Origin: Catonia carolina
Lineage: Eukaryota; Arthropoda; Insecta; Hemiptera; Achilidae
Assembly: GCA_035578175.1 (NCBI GenBank)
Contig: JAQMRL010000014.1
Span: forward strand, 16,750,274 to 16,814,273
Reading direction: 5' to 3'
Length of the DNA stretch: 64,000 bases
Position 1 is the first letter of the stretch; each line of letters starts with the position of its first letter. Of the stretch, positions 41,362 through 52,836 are shown one piece after another. Below the pieces are notes generated by a model. It was given only the letters and a program-made list of their open reading frames with translations. It did no database searches and had not been told where the DNA came from. Position numbers and translations under genes: made by a program.

Positions 41362-42257
41362 GGCCACTTGTCCACTTGAGAGAAAATACTGTCGAGAGTA
41401 CTCTCGAGAGTAGACTCGCAAATGTATACGGGCCTGAGAGCTACTCTCCGAGAGAAGCAGGTGCAGCTGTCGACAGTTCATTTCTCGCAAGTGTAAATGC
41501 TCGTTTCTAGTCTCGAGAGTTACTCTCCACTCTTCCGTCAGTGTTGGAAAAGCTGAGAGCTTGTGTAGACATTTATTTGTCTATTTTTAAAATATTTTTA
41601 TTTCTTTTTATAGTCTTTTTTTAATATTTTAATTTCTTTTTTAAATCTTTCTTTTAAATTTTAATCTTTTTAATAATTTTAATCTTTTTTTAAATTTCAA
41701 TATTTCAAATCTTTTATAATCTCTTTATAATCTCTTCGAAGCGTAACCATTAATCTGTCATGAGGAGAAATTGCTTCACTTAATTTTGTATCTTTTTTGA
41801 CAATCTGGTGTTTAACTAAATTTAAAAGCAGTTCAAATTGCACTGCAGACATTCGAATAAAATTTTTAAATTGCTGTGCATCCTCCAGCCGCAACTCATT
41901 TACGAGTGCTGAACAAGCTCCCAAGGAATTTCGTCGATTTATCCAGTTTTTTATCCAACACTCCTTTCTTTTTTGAATGATTTTGTACGCTATTAGAAAA
42001 GCTAGGGCCTGACGTGAATCCATTTTTATCAAATTAAAAACACGCACGTTTGATGACACTCAGCAGACTGCTTGTTGTGTTGACTCTCAGGTCTCAAGAC
42101 TATCAAGTGGACACGGAATTCTCGTACTGTCGACAGTTCAGTCGCTGTCGACTGTCGGAGAGCTCTCTCGACAGCGCAACTACTCTCAAATGGAAAGCAC
42201 CCTGAGAGCACTGTCGAGAGTTTCTCTCGACAGTTTCTCTCAAATGGACACTAGGCC
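41362..42257 (-). mobile_element. Harbinger-type MITE (896 bp)
   Basis: Ends GGCCACTTGTCCACTTGAGA and inverse TCTCAAATGGACACTAGGCC lie between TTA sites (41359-41361 and 42258-42260). The subterminal regions repeat CTCTCGAGAGT-like palindromes. The minus strand carries a transposase N-terminal remnant. Confidence 0.82.
41697..42059 (-). pseudogene. Harbinger/HARBI1-like N-terminal remnant
   Basis: 120 codons including WIKNWINRRNSLGACSALV, FKNFIRMSAVQFELLLNLV and ISPHDRLMVTLR, matching the region upstream of the DDE_4 core in HARBI1-like nucleases. The catalytic part is missing. It is distinct in sequence from the 30558 remnant. Confidence 0.72.
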
Positions 42258-42551
42258 TTATTACGCAGGAATGTTGCTATAATAATTAGATTGGCACGCC
42301 AGATGCAGGAGCGGGAGAATTGTGTAACCCTTCAGGGAATTCGGATTTGATAATGGCATACAGAAAACGGAAAAGACCTAATCTTTTCTTACTTCAGTCT
42401 AAAAGCCTGGGTCTGGAAGGTAGCTAAGAAATATTTCCATTTTCTGCCGTGATGATATTTGCTTCTCACCTTTTCTCGTTTACTTCGTCCGGTAGAAAAA
42501 TTTCACAGAAATGATTAATTTATTCATGTTTTAAACTGTGTAGCTCTTTAC

Positions 42552-42943
42552 CTGCCCATAACAGACAGGTGGAGTGTTAAATTATTTACACTTAATCTGT
42601 TCGTTGCAGGGCTAAAATAAATAGTTCTGTTTCTTATCACATGGTCAGTCAATTAAATGACTGAATCATTTAAGAACAGAAGAGGTAGAGGTGTAAAAGA
42701 CACTAATCAGAGTTATCTTCTCTGAAAGTAATGAATTTCATTGTACAGCCAGACCCTGTGGTGAATGAAGTGAAGTTGTCATTTACAGAGTGGAAAATAT
42801 GTGTTTTTCAGAGGGCCCGGCATGCTGATAAGCGTACTTTTCCACTCAGTGAGGAAGGCAATGGTAAACCACCTCACTCCTTGTTTTACTTAGTAAAACC
42901 TCTAGAGGTTCAAACCAGCCTTTCGGCTGTTGACCTAAACAAC
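42552..42943 (-). repeat. 393-bp SINE-like element, inverted, 10-bp duplication
   Basis: Full-length copy on the minus strand, flanked by AGCTCTTTAC at 42542-42551 and 42944-42953. Confidence 0.9.
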
Positions 42944-43412
42944 AGCTCTTTACATCGACTTGGATTTATATTCCGTCTGTTTCTATATTTTTTTCTACCA
43001 TGAACATTCATATATGCAGCATCATGGATTATAAGGTTGCCTGTAGGTACCTTGAAAATCAGTCAATAATTTCTTTTAAAAATAAATATTTCTTGCCTTT
43101 TATTATCATTCTTTTAAGAAATTATTTACACATCACCAGAATTTCAGTGGAGTTATCAGTAATTACTTATAATTAAAAGAAATACTTAATAAGATAAAAG
43201 AATAACTTCTTCTGTAACTTTATTCTCACATTCATAAGTATTTCTTAAAAATCTTGTAAGAAAAATAACTACTTATTTTTATTCTCATCTTCCATTAAAA
43301 TATGGCAGTGGTTTTCTACATTTCTGACACCGCAAACCCCTATTTAGGTTTCGAGTATTTTGGCCAACCCTCTCTGAATAATGTTAAAAAAATCTACAAT
43401 CGTTGTAATTTT

Positions 43413-44010
43413 GCTTTCTTTTGCCTATATAAATATATAGGAAGGAAAATATTGTTTTCATGTCGGTTTTTTGAAATCGAGTTTTCACGGGATATACACG
43501 TTTTCAGACCCCCTGAACCCAAAAAACATGTTCTTTTAGCGATTGGTGTGTGTATATGTCCGCGTGCGTGTGTGTGAAAAACTATCTCAAAAACGGAACA
43601 TCGTACAAAGTTAAAACTTAAAATTTAAGTAAGGTTATACTAGAGGATCTGACACGAACATTTTCATCAAAATCGGTCAACCGGAAGATATTTAATATAA
43701 TTTAATCGTGTCATTTTTCATTTTTTAAGATTTTCTCAAAACGGCTCCTGCGATTTTTTTAAAAATCGTCTCATTACATTTTTTTAATGTTCTACTTAAG
43801 ATACGGTAGGTGCCATGACTGCTGAAGTTCTTGGGGAGGCTGTGCTCTCGTAGAATTTTTTTTAAATTGCGGCCTTAATATGTATTTTGGGCGAAAGTGT
43901 ATAATCAACGTTGTAGAAAATTTTAAAACCTACAAATTTTATTCGTAACATTTGTTTTGTATAACGCTTAGTTCAGCGGTAATTAGTGAGTTTCTGGTTT
44001 TTTTTCATGA
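43413..44010 (+). mobile_element. HINE-like element, 5' two-thirds
   Basis: Starts with a mutated 13-mer (GCTTTCTTTTGCC), carries the usual blocks including a short GTGT/GCGT tract, and stops after TTTTTTTTCATGAAAAAA. The 3' terminal module is absent. Confidence 0.75.
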
Positions 44011-44230
44011 AAAAAGGGGCAACCTCACACCCGACCTTGGCTGTTATTGGCTAGATCTCATCTGCAGTCTCTAGTTCGTTTGGGTTTAATATTATAATAC
44101 TTTTCACGGTTGATGAGCTCTGCTGTTCCCCGTGTTTAGACCAATCAAAACGTTTGCCAGCGTTGTCAGATTGTGCCTGAAACATTACGTGCGCATGCGT
44201 ATAAGAGCCACAGTATTTTACTCTCGTCTG

Positions 44231-44408
44231 TCGGCCGTATTGGCGTAGTTGGTAACGTGCTCGCCTCTCATCATGCGGTCTTTGATTCGAATCCCATTCA
44301 GGCACGGCATATTTTCTTACGTTGCAAAAATAATTTCACCCTTCACCGTCTGCATTAGCAGTAATTACAAAACAGTCGGACGTAAAACGAAAAATAAAGA
44401 AAAAAAAA
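44231..44408 (+). repeat. tRNA-derived SINE (family of 2850-3064)
   Basis: Head TCGGCCGTATTGGCGTAGTT, B box GATTCGAATCCC, body TCTGCATTAGCAGTAATTA and CAGTCGGACGT, then an A-rich tail. Confidence 0.85.
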
Positions 44409-44511
44409 CTCTCGTCTTGCATCTCGTACTGAACACATCGATTATAGAGCGCGTTAACATGCAATACGTTATAATATAATCAGCTGGTTGTATGTTTATA
44501 GGTTATTTGAA

Positions 44512-44840
44512 TTGTTTTTTTTTGTAATCCCTAATTTGTGTACATTGCAATCTGTTCAATTCAGAACAATAAGCAATCCCATGACCCAATGAGATGAGTA
44601 TGATGTGTATGAGGTGTAAATGAGGTGTAATCTTGTACAGACTCAGGTCGACCATTCCTGAGATAGTATGGTTAATTGAACCCCAACCATCAAAGTACAC
44701 CGGTAACCACTGTCTAGCATTCAAATCCGTATAAAAGTAACTACCTTTACTAGAATTTGAACCATGAACTTTCGTCTCCGAAAATCAGCTGTTGAACATC
44801 TGATTTCGGCGACGACTTTACCTCTAGACCAACCCGGTGG
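44512..44840 (-). repeat. tRNA-derived SINE, third family
   Basis: Minus strand: the head CCCACCGGGTTGGTCTAGAG has an A-box-like TGGTCTAGAGGTAAAG and later a B-box-like GGTTCAAATTC. A body of roughly 240 bp follows, with a short A tail seen as T11 at 44515-44525. No second copy is in this window. Confidence 0.65.
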
Positions 44841-44929
44841 GTTTTTTTTGAAATTGAAAGACCAAATATGAATTACCTACTATGAAGTGGGTAGGGGGCA
44901 ATGCTTTCGTTCAGAGCTCATCAGCTTTG

Positions 44930-45104
44930 AAAAAAAAAGTATTTTTTCTTGTGTGCTTAACGTCCGACTGTTTTTCAATTATTGTTAATGCAGACTGTGA
45001 AAAGGATGATGAGTGATGAAAAAATGCCTGACCTGACCGGAAATCGAACCCGGGACCCCGGCATAGAAGCCAGTTGTGCTAACCACTACGTCAACCGGCC
45101 GGCC
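44930..45104 (-). repeat. tRNA-derived SINE, diverged subfamily
   Basis: Minus-strand head CCGGCCGGTTGACGTAGTGG, B box GGGTTCGATTTCCGG, and the shared body CAGTCGGACGTTAAGC. It resembles the head found in the snapback repeat at 11378-11845. Confidence 0.8.
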
Positions 45105-45132
45105 GAAAAATAGTGTAGGTGATATTGTTCAT

Positions 45133-45177
45133 TATTTGCGTTGGCAAGAGAAAGTCTTGTGAGTGTTTCACACCAGA
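45133..45177 (+). mobile_element. Solo 3' end of the HINE-like family
   Basis: TTGCGTTGGCAAGAGAAAGT, hairpin GTGAGTGTTTCAC and CAGA, without any body upstream. It abuts the SINE at 44930-45104 by about 30 bp. Confidence 0.65.
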
Positions 45178-45447
45178 TTTCTTTACTTTTTTTTAGGTTT
45201 TTTGTTGAAATAATTTAGTTATACCTTGGACAATATGAATTGACACTAGTAGCTTCGGTGTTTATCAACTCCACTCTTCGCCCCTCGCCATGCAACGACG
45301 GTACAGTCACAAAAGTATACAATCGTTACTGTAATGTGCGACTCGCGCACGGTCACTAAGCTTTGTTTTCACTGTCACTGTTGTTATTAATAATCTCTCT
45401 GACATAATGATGTGGCTAATTTGTTTTCATATATAATTTTCTGTTCA

Positions 45448-48065
45448 TCTATACTTATAAAAGAAGAAGTCCTGACTGACTGACTGATTCATAATCAACG
45501 CACAGCCGAAACTATAATAGTTACAGACTTGAAATTTGGAAGTTAGCTTTCTTATGTTGTGTAAGCGCGCACTAAGAAAGGATTTTGCAAAATTTTGATT
45601 TTAAAGGGCAGAAATAGCAAAAATTCCCCCCCCCCCCCACTGATGCGAGGATAAGGAATCAACGCGAAGCGCTACGCTTACGGCTGGTTCTACAACACAC
45701 ATTTACCCCTTCCATAGGCATATTCCATAGCTCACCAGTACTTGTCGTTGCACACTTTCAGACGGTAGGCCTATTTGACAGTCACTGTGATAGCGTCAAA
45801 AAAACCGTTTTATTTAAAACCGTTCTTCTCAGAACAAACTATCGTACTACTGTGCTTTAGTCGTTACTCACCGTTCTTCTAAGAACGAATTTTGTTAACT
45901 TAAATCAATTATTTAATGATAGTGATTTGAAATCCAAGAACACATTTTCAGTAACTAAATATTACTGTTATTATATTGAATGTGGATCTAGGGCGCAGGC
46001 CCGAAAAAAAGCAGACGGTATTTGACAGGCTCCAAAACAAAAAATTACAAATTTAGGCTACATATTCAGAATTAAATGATTTGAACGGTCTATTTTTAAA
46101 AATTTTCAATTATTTCAGTTTTATTGATTAAATAAATTTGATTGCAAATCTATTATGTAAAATCCTAATAAAGGATTTTGCAAAATTTTGATTTTAAAGT
46201 GTAGAAATCGCAAAAATTTCGTCCCATAAGAAATACACATAGGTAGCCTATACTTATATATAAATGATTCGTTTAAAACAGTAACAGTCGGCCTACAGCG
46301 GATGTTAAAACTCGCATTTTATTCTTAATTGCATTTATAATCTATAGCTATTTTCCCAGAAGTTGAATTGACGTTAACAACGATTTTAATCTATGTTTTA
46401 CTTTTGTCACTCCGGATGTTGTACTGTACGTAGTGTTTAATTTTTTGACCTAAACTGGATTAATATTTTAATCAGAAATAATTCCAGAATTGTTGTAATT
46501 AGCATAATACTTATAAAAGAAGAAGTCCTGACTGACTGACTGACTGATTCATAATTAAAGCACAGCCGAAACTATAATAGGTACAGATTTGAAATTTGCA
46601 GGGAACCTTTGTTATGTTATGTCGGGGAGCACTAAGAACGGGTTTCCCAAAATTTTGATTTTAACGGTAGAAATCGCAAAAAAGCGACGTCTCCCATAAG
46701 AAATACACAGAGATTATATCGGATCTATAGATAAGTTGAATATAATAGAAAATCTGGTGTGGAACAGTCACACAACTTTCTCTTGCCAATGCAAATAATT
46801 AATAATAAACCTAACATTATTAATAAAATATTAGAAATAAACAAAAACTAACCTCAAAAACATAACCTTATTTTAATCATGAGTGAATGACGCAAAATGA
46901 CAATCGAACTCAGTTTGGCTTAAAAATACGGAAAATCACGCTTTCACGCTAAACTAGGCTCTGTAGAGAAAAATGCTTTAAACAAAAGTTGTAGATCTTT
47001 TAATTTTCTATAAATTTAATTATATACACTTTTGTCGTAAAATGCATACTAAGACCGAAATGTTAAAAAATCGATTTTTCTCACGTTTTCGTGAGAAAAA
47101 AAAACAGAAAATCGCAAATTACCGCTAAACTAAGCGTTATACAAAAAAATGTTTGAAATAAAAGTTGTAGAATTTTACATTTTCTACAACTTTTATTATA
47201 TAACATTTTGCGCTAAAATGCATATTAAAGCCGCAATCTTAAAAAGAAAATGTTTTTACGTAAAAACAGCCTCAAGCAGAATTTCAGCAAACATGGCGCC
47301 TACCCTATCTTGTAGAGCATAAAAAATGTAGTAAACCAGTTGATTTTAAAAAAAATCGTAGGACTAGTTTTTGAGAAAATTGCAAAAAAGTGAAAAATTA
47401 TACGAATAAACTACTACTTCCGGTAAACCGATTTTGATGAAAATGTTCGTGTCGGGTCCGGTAGTGATATGTAACTTAAGTTTCAAGTTTCAAGTTCGTA
47501 CGATGTTCCGTTCTTGAGATATTCTGTTCACATACACACACACACACACACACACACGCACGCACACACACACACAGACACACACACAGACCAATCGCTA
47601 AAAACAAGTTTTTTGGGTTCAGGGGGTCTGAAAACGTATAGATCCGGTGAAAACTCGATTTCGAAAAATCGACATGAAAACAATACTTTCCTTCCTATAC
47701 AGTATATTCATATAGGCAAGAGAAAGTAAAAAAAAGCCAGAAAATAAAAACAGATGTTTGACAGGTATTCAACAGGTTTGAACATGTTTGACAGGTTTTG
47801 TTCAACGCACTGCGGGAGGTTGGACTGTCTAATTCGTGCATGCTATTGATGAAGATATGGGATTATAATATTTTTTCTATTGTATATAAGTCATGAGATA
47901 AAAGACAATAACTCGAGTTTTATACTATTGTTAAACATGAAATTTTTCTTGAAATAACAGTCAAAATTGAAAACCTAAATTAGAAGCCTCTTATACTATT
48001 TTTAACATAAGATATTTTGTAACCAATAACCTTTGCGCGGGCGAAGCCGCGACGGGGGACGCTAG
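45448..48065 (+). mobile_element. Canonical non-autonomous Helitron
   Basis: Begins TCTATACTTATAAAAGAAG after A (45447). It ends with hairpin CGCGGGCGAAGCCGCG, then ACGGGGGACG and CTAG (48062-48065) before T. A|TC...CTAG|T insertion and a GC hairpin near the 3' end are the classic Helitron signature. No Rep/helicase is encoded. A second 5'-end-like copy starts near 46505, so this may be two fused Helitrons sharing one 3' end. A HINE-like element is inserted at 46753-47727. Confidence 0.88.
46753..47727 (-). mobile_element. HINE-like element nested in the Helitron
   Basis: About 975 bp with both diagnostic ends and a (CA)n tract at 47531-47590. Insertion within the Helitron shows the HINE-like family moved after that Helitron settled. 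Confidence 0.85.
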
Positions 48066-48283
48066 TTATAATATATTCAGACCAATTTGTTTAGTTATTT
48101 GCGTGCGTCCGTAGAGTATAGTTTAGAATAGTTTAGTGAGTTTTTACAGTTTAGTTCTTGTCATTTATAGGCTAATTTAAATTTTTACTGGGAGAAATGA
48201 AATACATATTTTAAAACGAAATAATTATTTGTATGTACGTATGTACACTAAAATAAGGTTGCAGGCGTTAGCGTACATAAAAA

Positions 48284-49200
48284 TCTGGTGTGAAACACTC
48301 ACACAACTTTCTCTTGCAATGCAAATAATTAACAATAAACCTAACATTAGTATTAAAACATTAGAAATGAACAAAAACTAACCTCAAAAACATAACCTTA
48401 TTTTAATCATGAGTGAATGACGCAAAATGACAATCGAACTCAGTTTGGCTTAAAAATACGGAAAATCACGCTTTCACGCTAAACTAGGCTCTGTAGAGAA
48501 AAATGGTCTAAACAAAAGTTGTAGATCTTTTAATTTTCTATAAATTTAATTATATAGACTTTTGTCGTAAAATGCATACTAAGACCGAAATGTTAAAAAA
48601 ATCGATTTTTCTCACGTTTTCGTGAGAAAAAAAAAAGAAAATCGCAAATTACCGCTAAACTAAGCGTTACACAAAAAAATGTTTGAAACAGAAGTTGTAG
48701 GTTTTTAAATTCTCTAAAACTTTTATTATATAACGTTTTGCGCTAAAATTTATATTAAAGCCGTAATCTTAAAAAAACAACGTTTTTACGTGAAAACAGC
48801 CTCACCGAGAATTTCAGCAAACATGGCGCCTACCCTATCTTGTAGAGAATAAAAAATTGAGTAAAATAGGCGATTTTAAAAAAAATCGTAGGACCAGTTT
48901 TTGAGAAAATCGCAAAAAACTGAAAAATTATACGAATAAACTACTACTTCCGGTTGACCGATTTTGATGAAAATGTTCGTGTCGCGTCCGGTAGTGGTAT
49001 GTAACTTAAGTTTCAAGTTTCAAGTTCGTATGATGTTCCGTTCTTGAGATATTCTGTTCACACACAGACCAATCGCTAAAAACATGTTTTTTGGGTTCAG
49101 GGGGTCTGAAAACGTATAGATCCGGTGAAAACTCGATTTCGAAAAATCGACATGAAAACAATACTTTCCTTCCTATATATTCATATAGGCAAGAGAAAGT
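48284..49200 (-). mobile_element. HINE-like element, complete, almost no microsatellite
   Basis: About 917 bp, with end motifs intact at both sides. Only CACACACAG remains at the microsatellite site, so most of the length difference from other copies is in that tract. Confidence 0.85.
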
Positions 49201-49853
49201 AAAAATTTGTAGAAAGAATAGGTTATGGACATACTTTATGGGAACTGTGTGTACACGTAGAGCAAGAGTTGTGCCAGTTCGAATTTTCAACAGTGTGCTG
49301 TTTCTTGTGTTGTGTACTGCCCGTTGCCAAGCTTTGTGCAGCTGAGAGGTATGCATTACGTCACTACTACTGTGAGAGATTGCGTTAGTAGTAGTAACGT
49401 TTTACTTGTATTATGTTTGTAGAAGTCAGGGGTACTATCCAAACTAAAGTCCAGCCTCTCTTAGTTTGCTCCTAATGTAAACAAATAATGACGTCACTGA
49501 GCATGCGCATTATATCAAAATGTGTACACGCTGATTAAAAAGTAACAACAAAATACTTTCAAAAGTATTTAAATACAAACTACTTTTAAAGGTATTTTTC
49601 TAAATGAAATTGTTAGGCCTACATCATATCATGACTGATGTTTTTAGTACTTTAAGTACTTATAATTTAAAAAATAGTTAACTTAATAGGAATACAACAT
49701 CCGTAAAGTCGCAGACTCTAGCATGCACCTTGTAGTAGGTGGCTTTTGTTTGTTGACAGTAGGAGCAAACTAAGAACGGCTGAACTTTTGTACATATATA
49801 TTCTGTGTCGCCGTCTACAGCGAATAGTCAAAACAATACTCACGTATGTCACC

Positions 49854-49890
49854 CATAGAACTCTATTACTCTATTAGGTAGAGTTCTATG
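49854..49890. mobile_element. 37-bp hAT-like micro-MITE
   Basis: Perfect 12-bp termini CATAGAACTCTA / TAGAGTTCTATG around a 13-nt centre, flanked by an 8-bp direct repeat ATGTCACC (49846-49853 and 49891-49898). An 8-bp duplication with CA...TG ends is typical of hAT insertions. It is unusually small. Confidence 0.65.
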
Positions 49891-49955
49891 ATGTCACCTC
49901 ACTAGGCAGCCGACTGCCCAGCGAAGAGCAATGAGATGATTAGTACAGTGTTATG

Positions 49956-49988
49956 ACCACGGACTTAGTATGATAGGGACGGAGCGTA
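49956..49988. repeat. 33-bp perfect inverted repeat (partner 51282-51314)
   Basis: ACCACGGACTTAGTATGATA and the next 13 bases are an exact inverse of 51282-51314. The pair brackets 1.3 kb holding one HINE-like element. Confidence 0.8.
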
Positions 49989-50066
49989 CGTATCTTAATA
50001 CACGCAACGAAACTGTGTCCAACTCCGGCCACTTGGAGAAAAGAGAAGGTTGTATAAATTTAAAAA

Positions 50067-50844
50067 TCTGGTGTGAAACACTCACACAACTTTCTCTTGC
50101 CAGTGCAAATAATTAACAATAAACCTAACATTAGTAATAAAACATAAGCAATAAACAAAAAACTAACCTCAACAAACATAACCTAATTTTAATCATGAGT
50201 GAAAGACGCAAAATGAAAATCAACCTCAGTTTGGCTTAGAAATACGGAAAATCACTCTTTCTCTCTAAAATAGGCTCTGTAGAGAAAAATGCTTTAAATA
50301 AAAGTTGTACATCTTTTAATTTTCTATAAATTTAATTATATACACTTTTGTCGTAAAATGCATACTAAGGCCGAAATGTTAAAAAAATCGATTTTTCTCA
50401 CCTTTTCGTGAGAAAAAAAACAGAAAATCGCAAATTACCGCTAAACTAAGCGTTATACAAAAAAATTTTTGAAATAAAAGTTGTAGGTTTTTAAATTCTC
50501 TACAACTTTTATTATATAAGTTTTTGCGTTAAAATTTATATTAAAGCTGTAATCTTAAAAAAAACAACGTTTTTACGTGATAACAGCCTCACCGAGAATT
50601 TCAGCAAACATGGCGCCTACCCTATCTTGTAGAGAATAAAAAATTGAGTAAAATAGGCGATTTTTAAAAAAAATGGTAGGACCAGTTTTTGAGAAAATCG
50701 CAAAAAACTGAAAAATTATACGAATAAACTACTACTTCCGGTTGACCGATTTTGATGAAAATGTTCGTGTCGCGTCCGGTAGTGGTATGTAACTTAAGTT
50801 TCAAGTTTCAAGTTCGTACGACGTTCCGTTCTTGAGATATTCTG

Positions 50845-50897
<53 letters not shown>

Positions 50898-51103
50898 GCA
50901 CGCACGCACGCGCGCGCGCGCACACACACACACACGCACACACACACACATACACAGACACACACACACAGACCAATCGCTAAAAACATGTTTTTTGGGT
51001 TCAGGGGTCTGAAAACGTATAGATCCGGTGAAAACTCGATTTCGAAAAATCGACTTGAAAACAATACTTTCCTTCCTATATATTCATATAGGCAAGAGAA
51101 AGT
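50067..51103 (-). mobile_element. HINE-like element with longest microsatellite
   Basis: About 1037 bp, complete. The (CA)n/(CGCA)n tract at 50846-50970 includes a CGCGCGCGCG core, which accounts for its extra length. Confidence 0.85.
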
Positions 51104-51605
51104 AAAAATCGAGCTAGGGTCGCCTCCATATAGGTGCTATCTGCATATTTAGTATATACCTGCTGCGCGCATCTTATTAAATATAGCTCAGTCTTTGCTT
51201 TGGAGTGGGAGTTGGGCCTAGCTCACTTTTCTCTGTTTCTCTTTTTTCCGTATCCCCTCTTTAGACACAGATTTTTGAATTTACGCTCCGTCCCTATCAT
51301 ACTAAGTCCGTGGTTATGACTTAACAGCAGTCTGGTACTTCGTCTGTCCCATTCATCCCGCAGCTGAACAAAGCTTAGATTCATACAGTATGGACATTAA
51401 AATTTCTGCGTGAATATTTGTACATACGTTTTTCCCGTATCGCCACTCCTCGTGTAATCATCCTGTGATAGTTGACTTGCCCCTATTGATTATTTTTACA
51501 CGTCCCTACATGTGAATAAATAAATAACATCTTGTAATTAAATTGAATAGATTTATTATTGTTTTCAAAATAAAAAATTGTCCTGGAATATTTTATTACA
51601 ACACT
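51104..51605. other. Spacer and 3' flank of gene 2
   Basis: No gene seen. The minus-strand AATAAA at 51552-51557, about 50 bp past the stop at 51606, is the likely polyadenylation signal of gene 2. Confidence 0.5.
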
Positions 51606-51923
51606 TTATGGTAAATTACCAGAAATTTCCAATTTATTTTCCTCACTTCCTTCAATTTCACCAACCCACTCGGAAAACAAATCATAATCGGCTGTTGATG
51701 AATCAACGGAATCAATTAAATTACTCCAAGTTTCCACACCTTCTTTAAAGGAGTCTGTAAATTCATTTCGTTTTTGTTTAAGATGTTTATTTTGGCATCT
51801 GTTTTCTTTTTCTGGTGCCACCGCTGGTCCTGATGGTTCTTTATTGAATATTGAAGAGAACATATTGAAGAAACCTCCATTGTCAGTACCAGCCCGTTCT
51901 TCTGAATCGTTTGATATTATTGG
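51606..51923 (-). CDS. Terminal exon of an unrecognised minus-strand gene (gene 2)
   Basis: 318 nt in phase 0 from acceptor ttatgatttcag to the stop at 51606. It encodes 105 residues: PIISNDSEERAGTDNGGFFN, an MFSSIFNKEP patch, a basic KENRCQNKHLKQKRN block, then an acidic C-terminus (STADYDLFSEWVGEIEGSEEN). I recognise no domain. The upstream exon at 54900-54952 joins in phase with a continuous reading frame, so this is a real gene end and not a random open frame. More 5' exons must lie beyond 58.4 kb or outside the window. Confidence 0.75.
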   Translation of the reverse strand, partial: PIISNDSEERAGTDNGGFFNMFSSIFNKEPSGPAVAPEKENRCQNKHLKQKRNEFTDSFKEGVETWSNLIDSVDSSTADYDLFSEWVGEIEGSEENKLEISGNLP

Positions 51924-51968
51924 CTGAAATCATAATAACACATTATAATTAGAATTTCTGTATAGAAC

Positions 51969-52735
51969 TTCTAGAGTCTGTCTACGCTGAGTACTCCGAC
52001 GTAGGCAACCAGCAATACAAATGAGCATGCGTATTAATTAAAAATACGCACAGTATGATCAAAACATAATTCCATACGACACTGATTTGCTCTAAGCTTA
52101 ACATAATAAAACCACGTTCAATTCATTTGTTAGAAAATGTTTCAGAAATCGAATTTTAGTTTACCATTAATTACTAAAACTTTTACTATTGTTACTCTTA
52201 CGTTACATTATTTATGATAAATAGGTTTTTATTATAGACTCAGTTTTATTTTTGGTCACAAGTAATGAAAGACTATTGCGCTTGAATTATAACAGGAGAG
52301 TAAACAATGCCAGTGATTAATTGTTTATCATTTCAGATTGTTTATTTCATATCATTAAATTAATGTCTGTGACTAGTTGAAAATACAACTGTTTGCACTT
52401 GCCCGTGTTTAACTCATTTTTAGTTTCATTAGTTATCTTTTAGTATTGTACCGGTTTGTTTCGATTTTATTCGTAGACTGAAGTTGAAAAGTTTTGTAAG
52501 CTGTGTTTTGTTAACATGCGTGATAGTGAATGTGTTGAGTTTTTGAAACATGAAAGCGGTAAAATTAAAAAAGTAGAAATAATTGTTTTGTTAAATGTAA
52601 TGGTTAAAAAAATTAATTAAGGAGCCGCTTTATGATACTACAATAATTAAAAGTAATCTGAACGAAATAATTAAAAACGCTTTAACGGTTATGTTTATTT
52701 TAGGATGTAGATGTTTTTATGATGTAACGTAGGGC
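51969..52735. repeat. Intact copy of the older repeat (empty piggyBac site)
   Basis: Inverse of 36842-36119 plus 33331-33272. At about 52660 it reads through AAAACGCTTTAACGG without the 2.8-kb piggyBac. It lies in the last intron of gene 2. Confidence 0.75.
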
Positions 52736-52836
52736 AAGATAATTGTCAGACGGAGAGGTAGGTGCCAACTAGTGTAAAACTTTCGTTTACAACCAATAGG
52801 CGCTTGCCTCGCGCGGAGTACAGTAGATCGACTACA

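Larger units (their letters stand above)
40489..42378. repeat. Inverted-repeat-bounded composite region
   Basis: About 60 bp at 40489-40550 (GGTCTTTTCCGTTTTTAGTA, ATCAAATCCGAATTCCCTGA) is mirrored at 42320-42378. Inside lie a LINE tail and a Harbinger-type MITE. No target duplication is evident, so the class is unknown. Confidence 0.6.
49201..50066. other. Unassigned spacer with small inverted repeats
   Basis: No gene seen. It contains TTAGTTTGCTCCTA (about 49466) inverse to TAGGAGCAAACTAA (about 49759), the 37-bp hairpin insertion at 49854-49890, and a 33-bp inverted match to 51282-51314. Confidence 0.5.

Noticed and set aside
50832..51152. Thr-His repeat ORFs at CA microsatellites (also 47514, 63365)
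   Set aside because: These are translations of (CA)n/(GT)n tracts within HINE-like elements or simple repeats.
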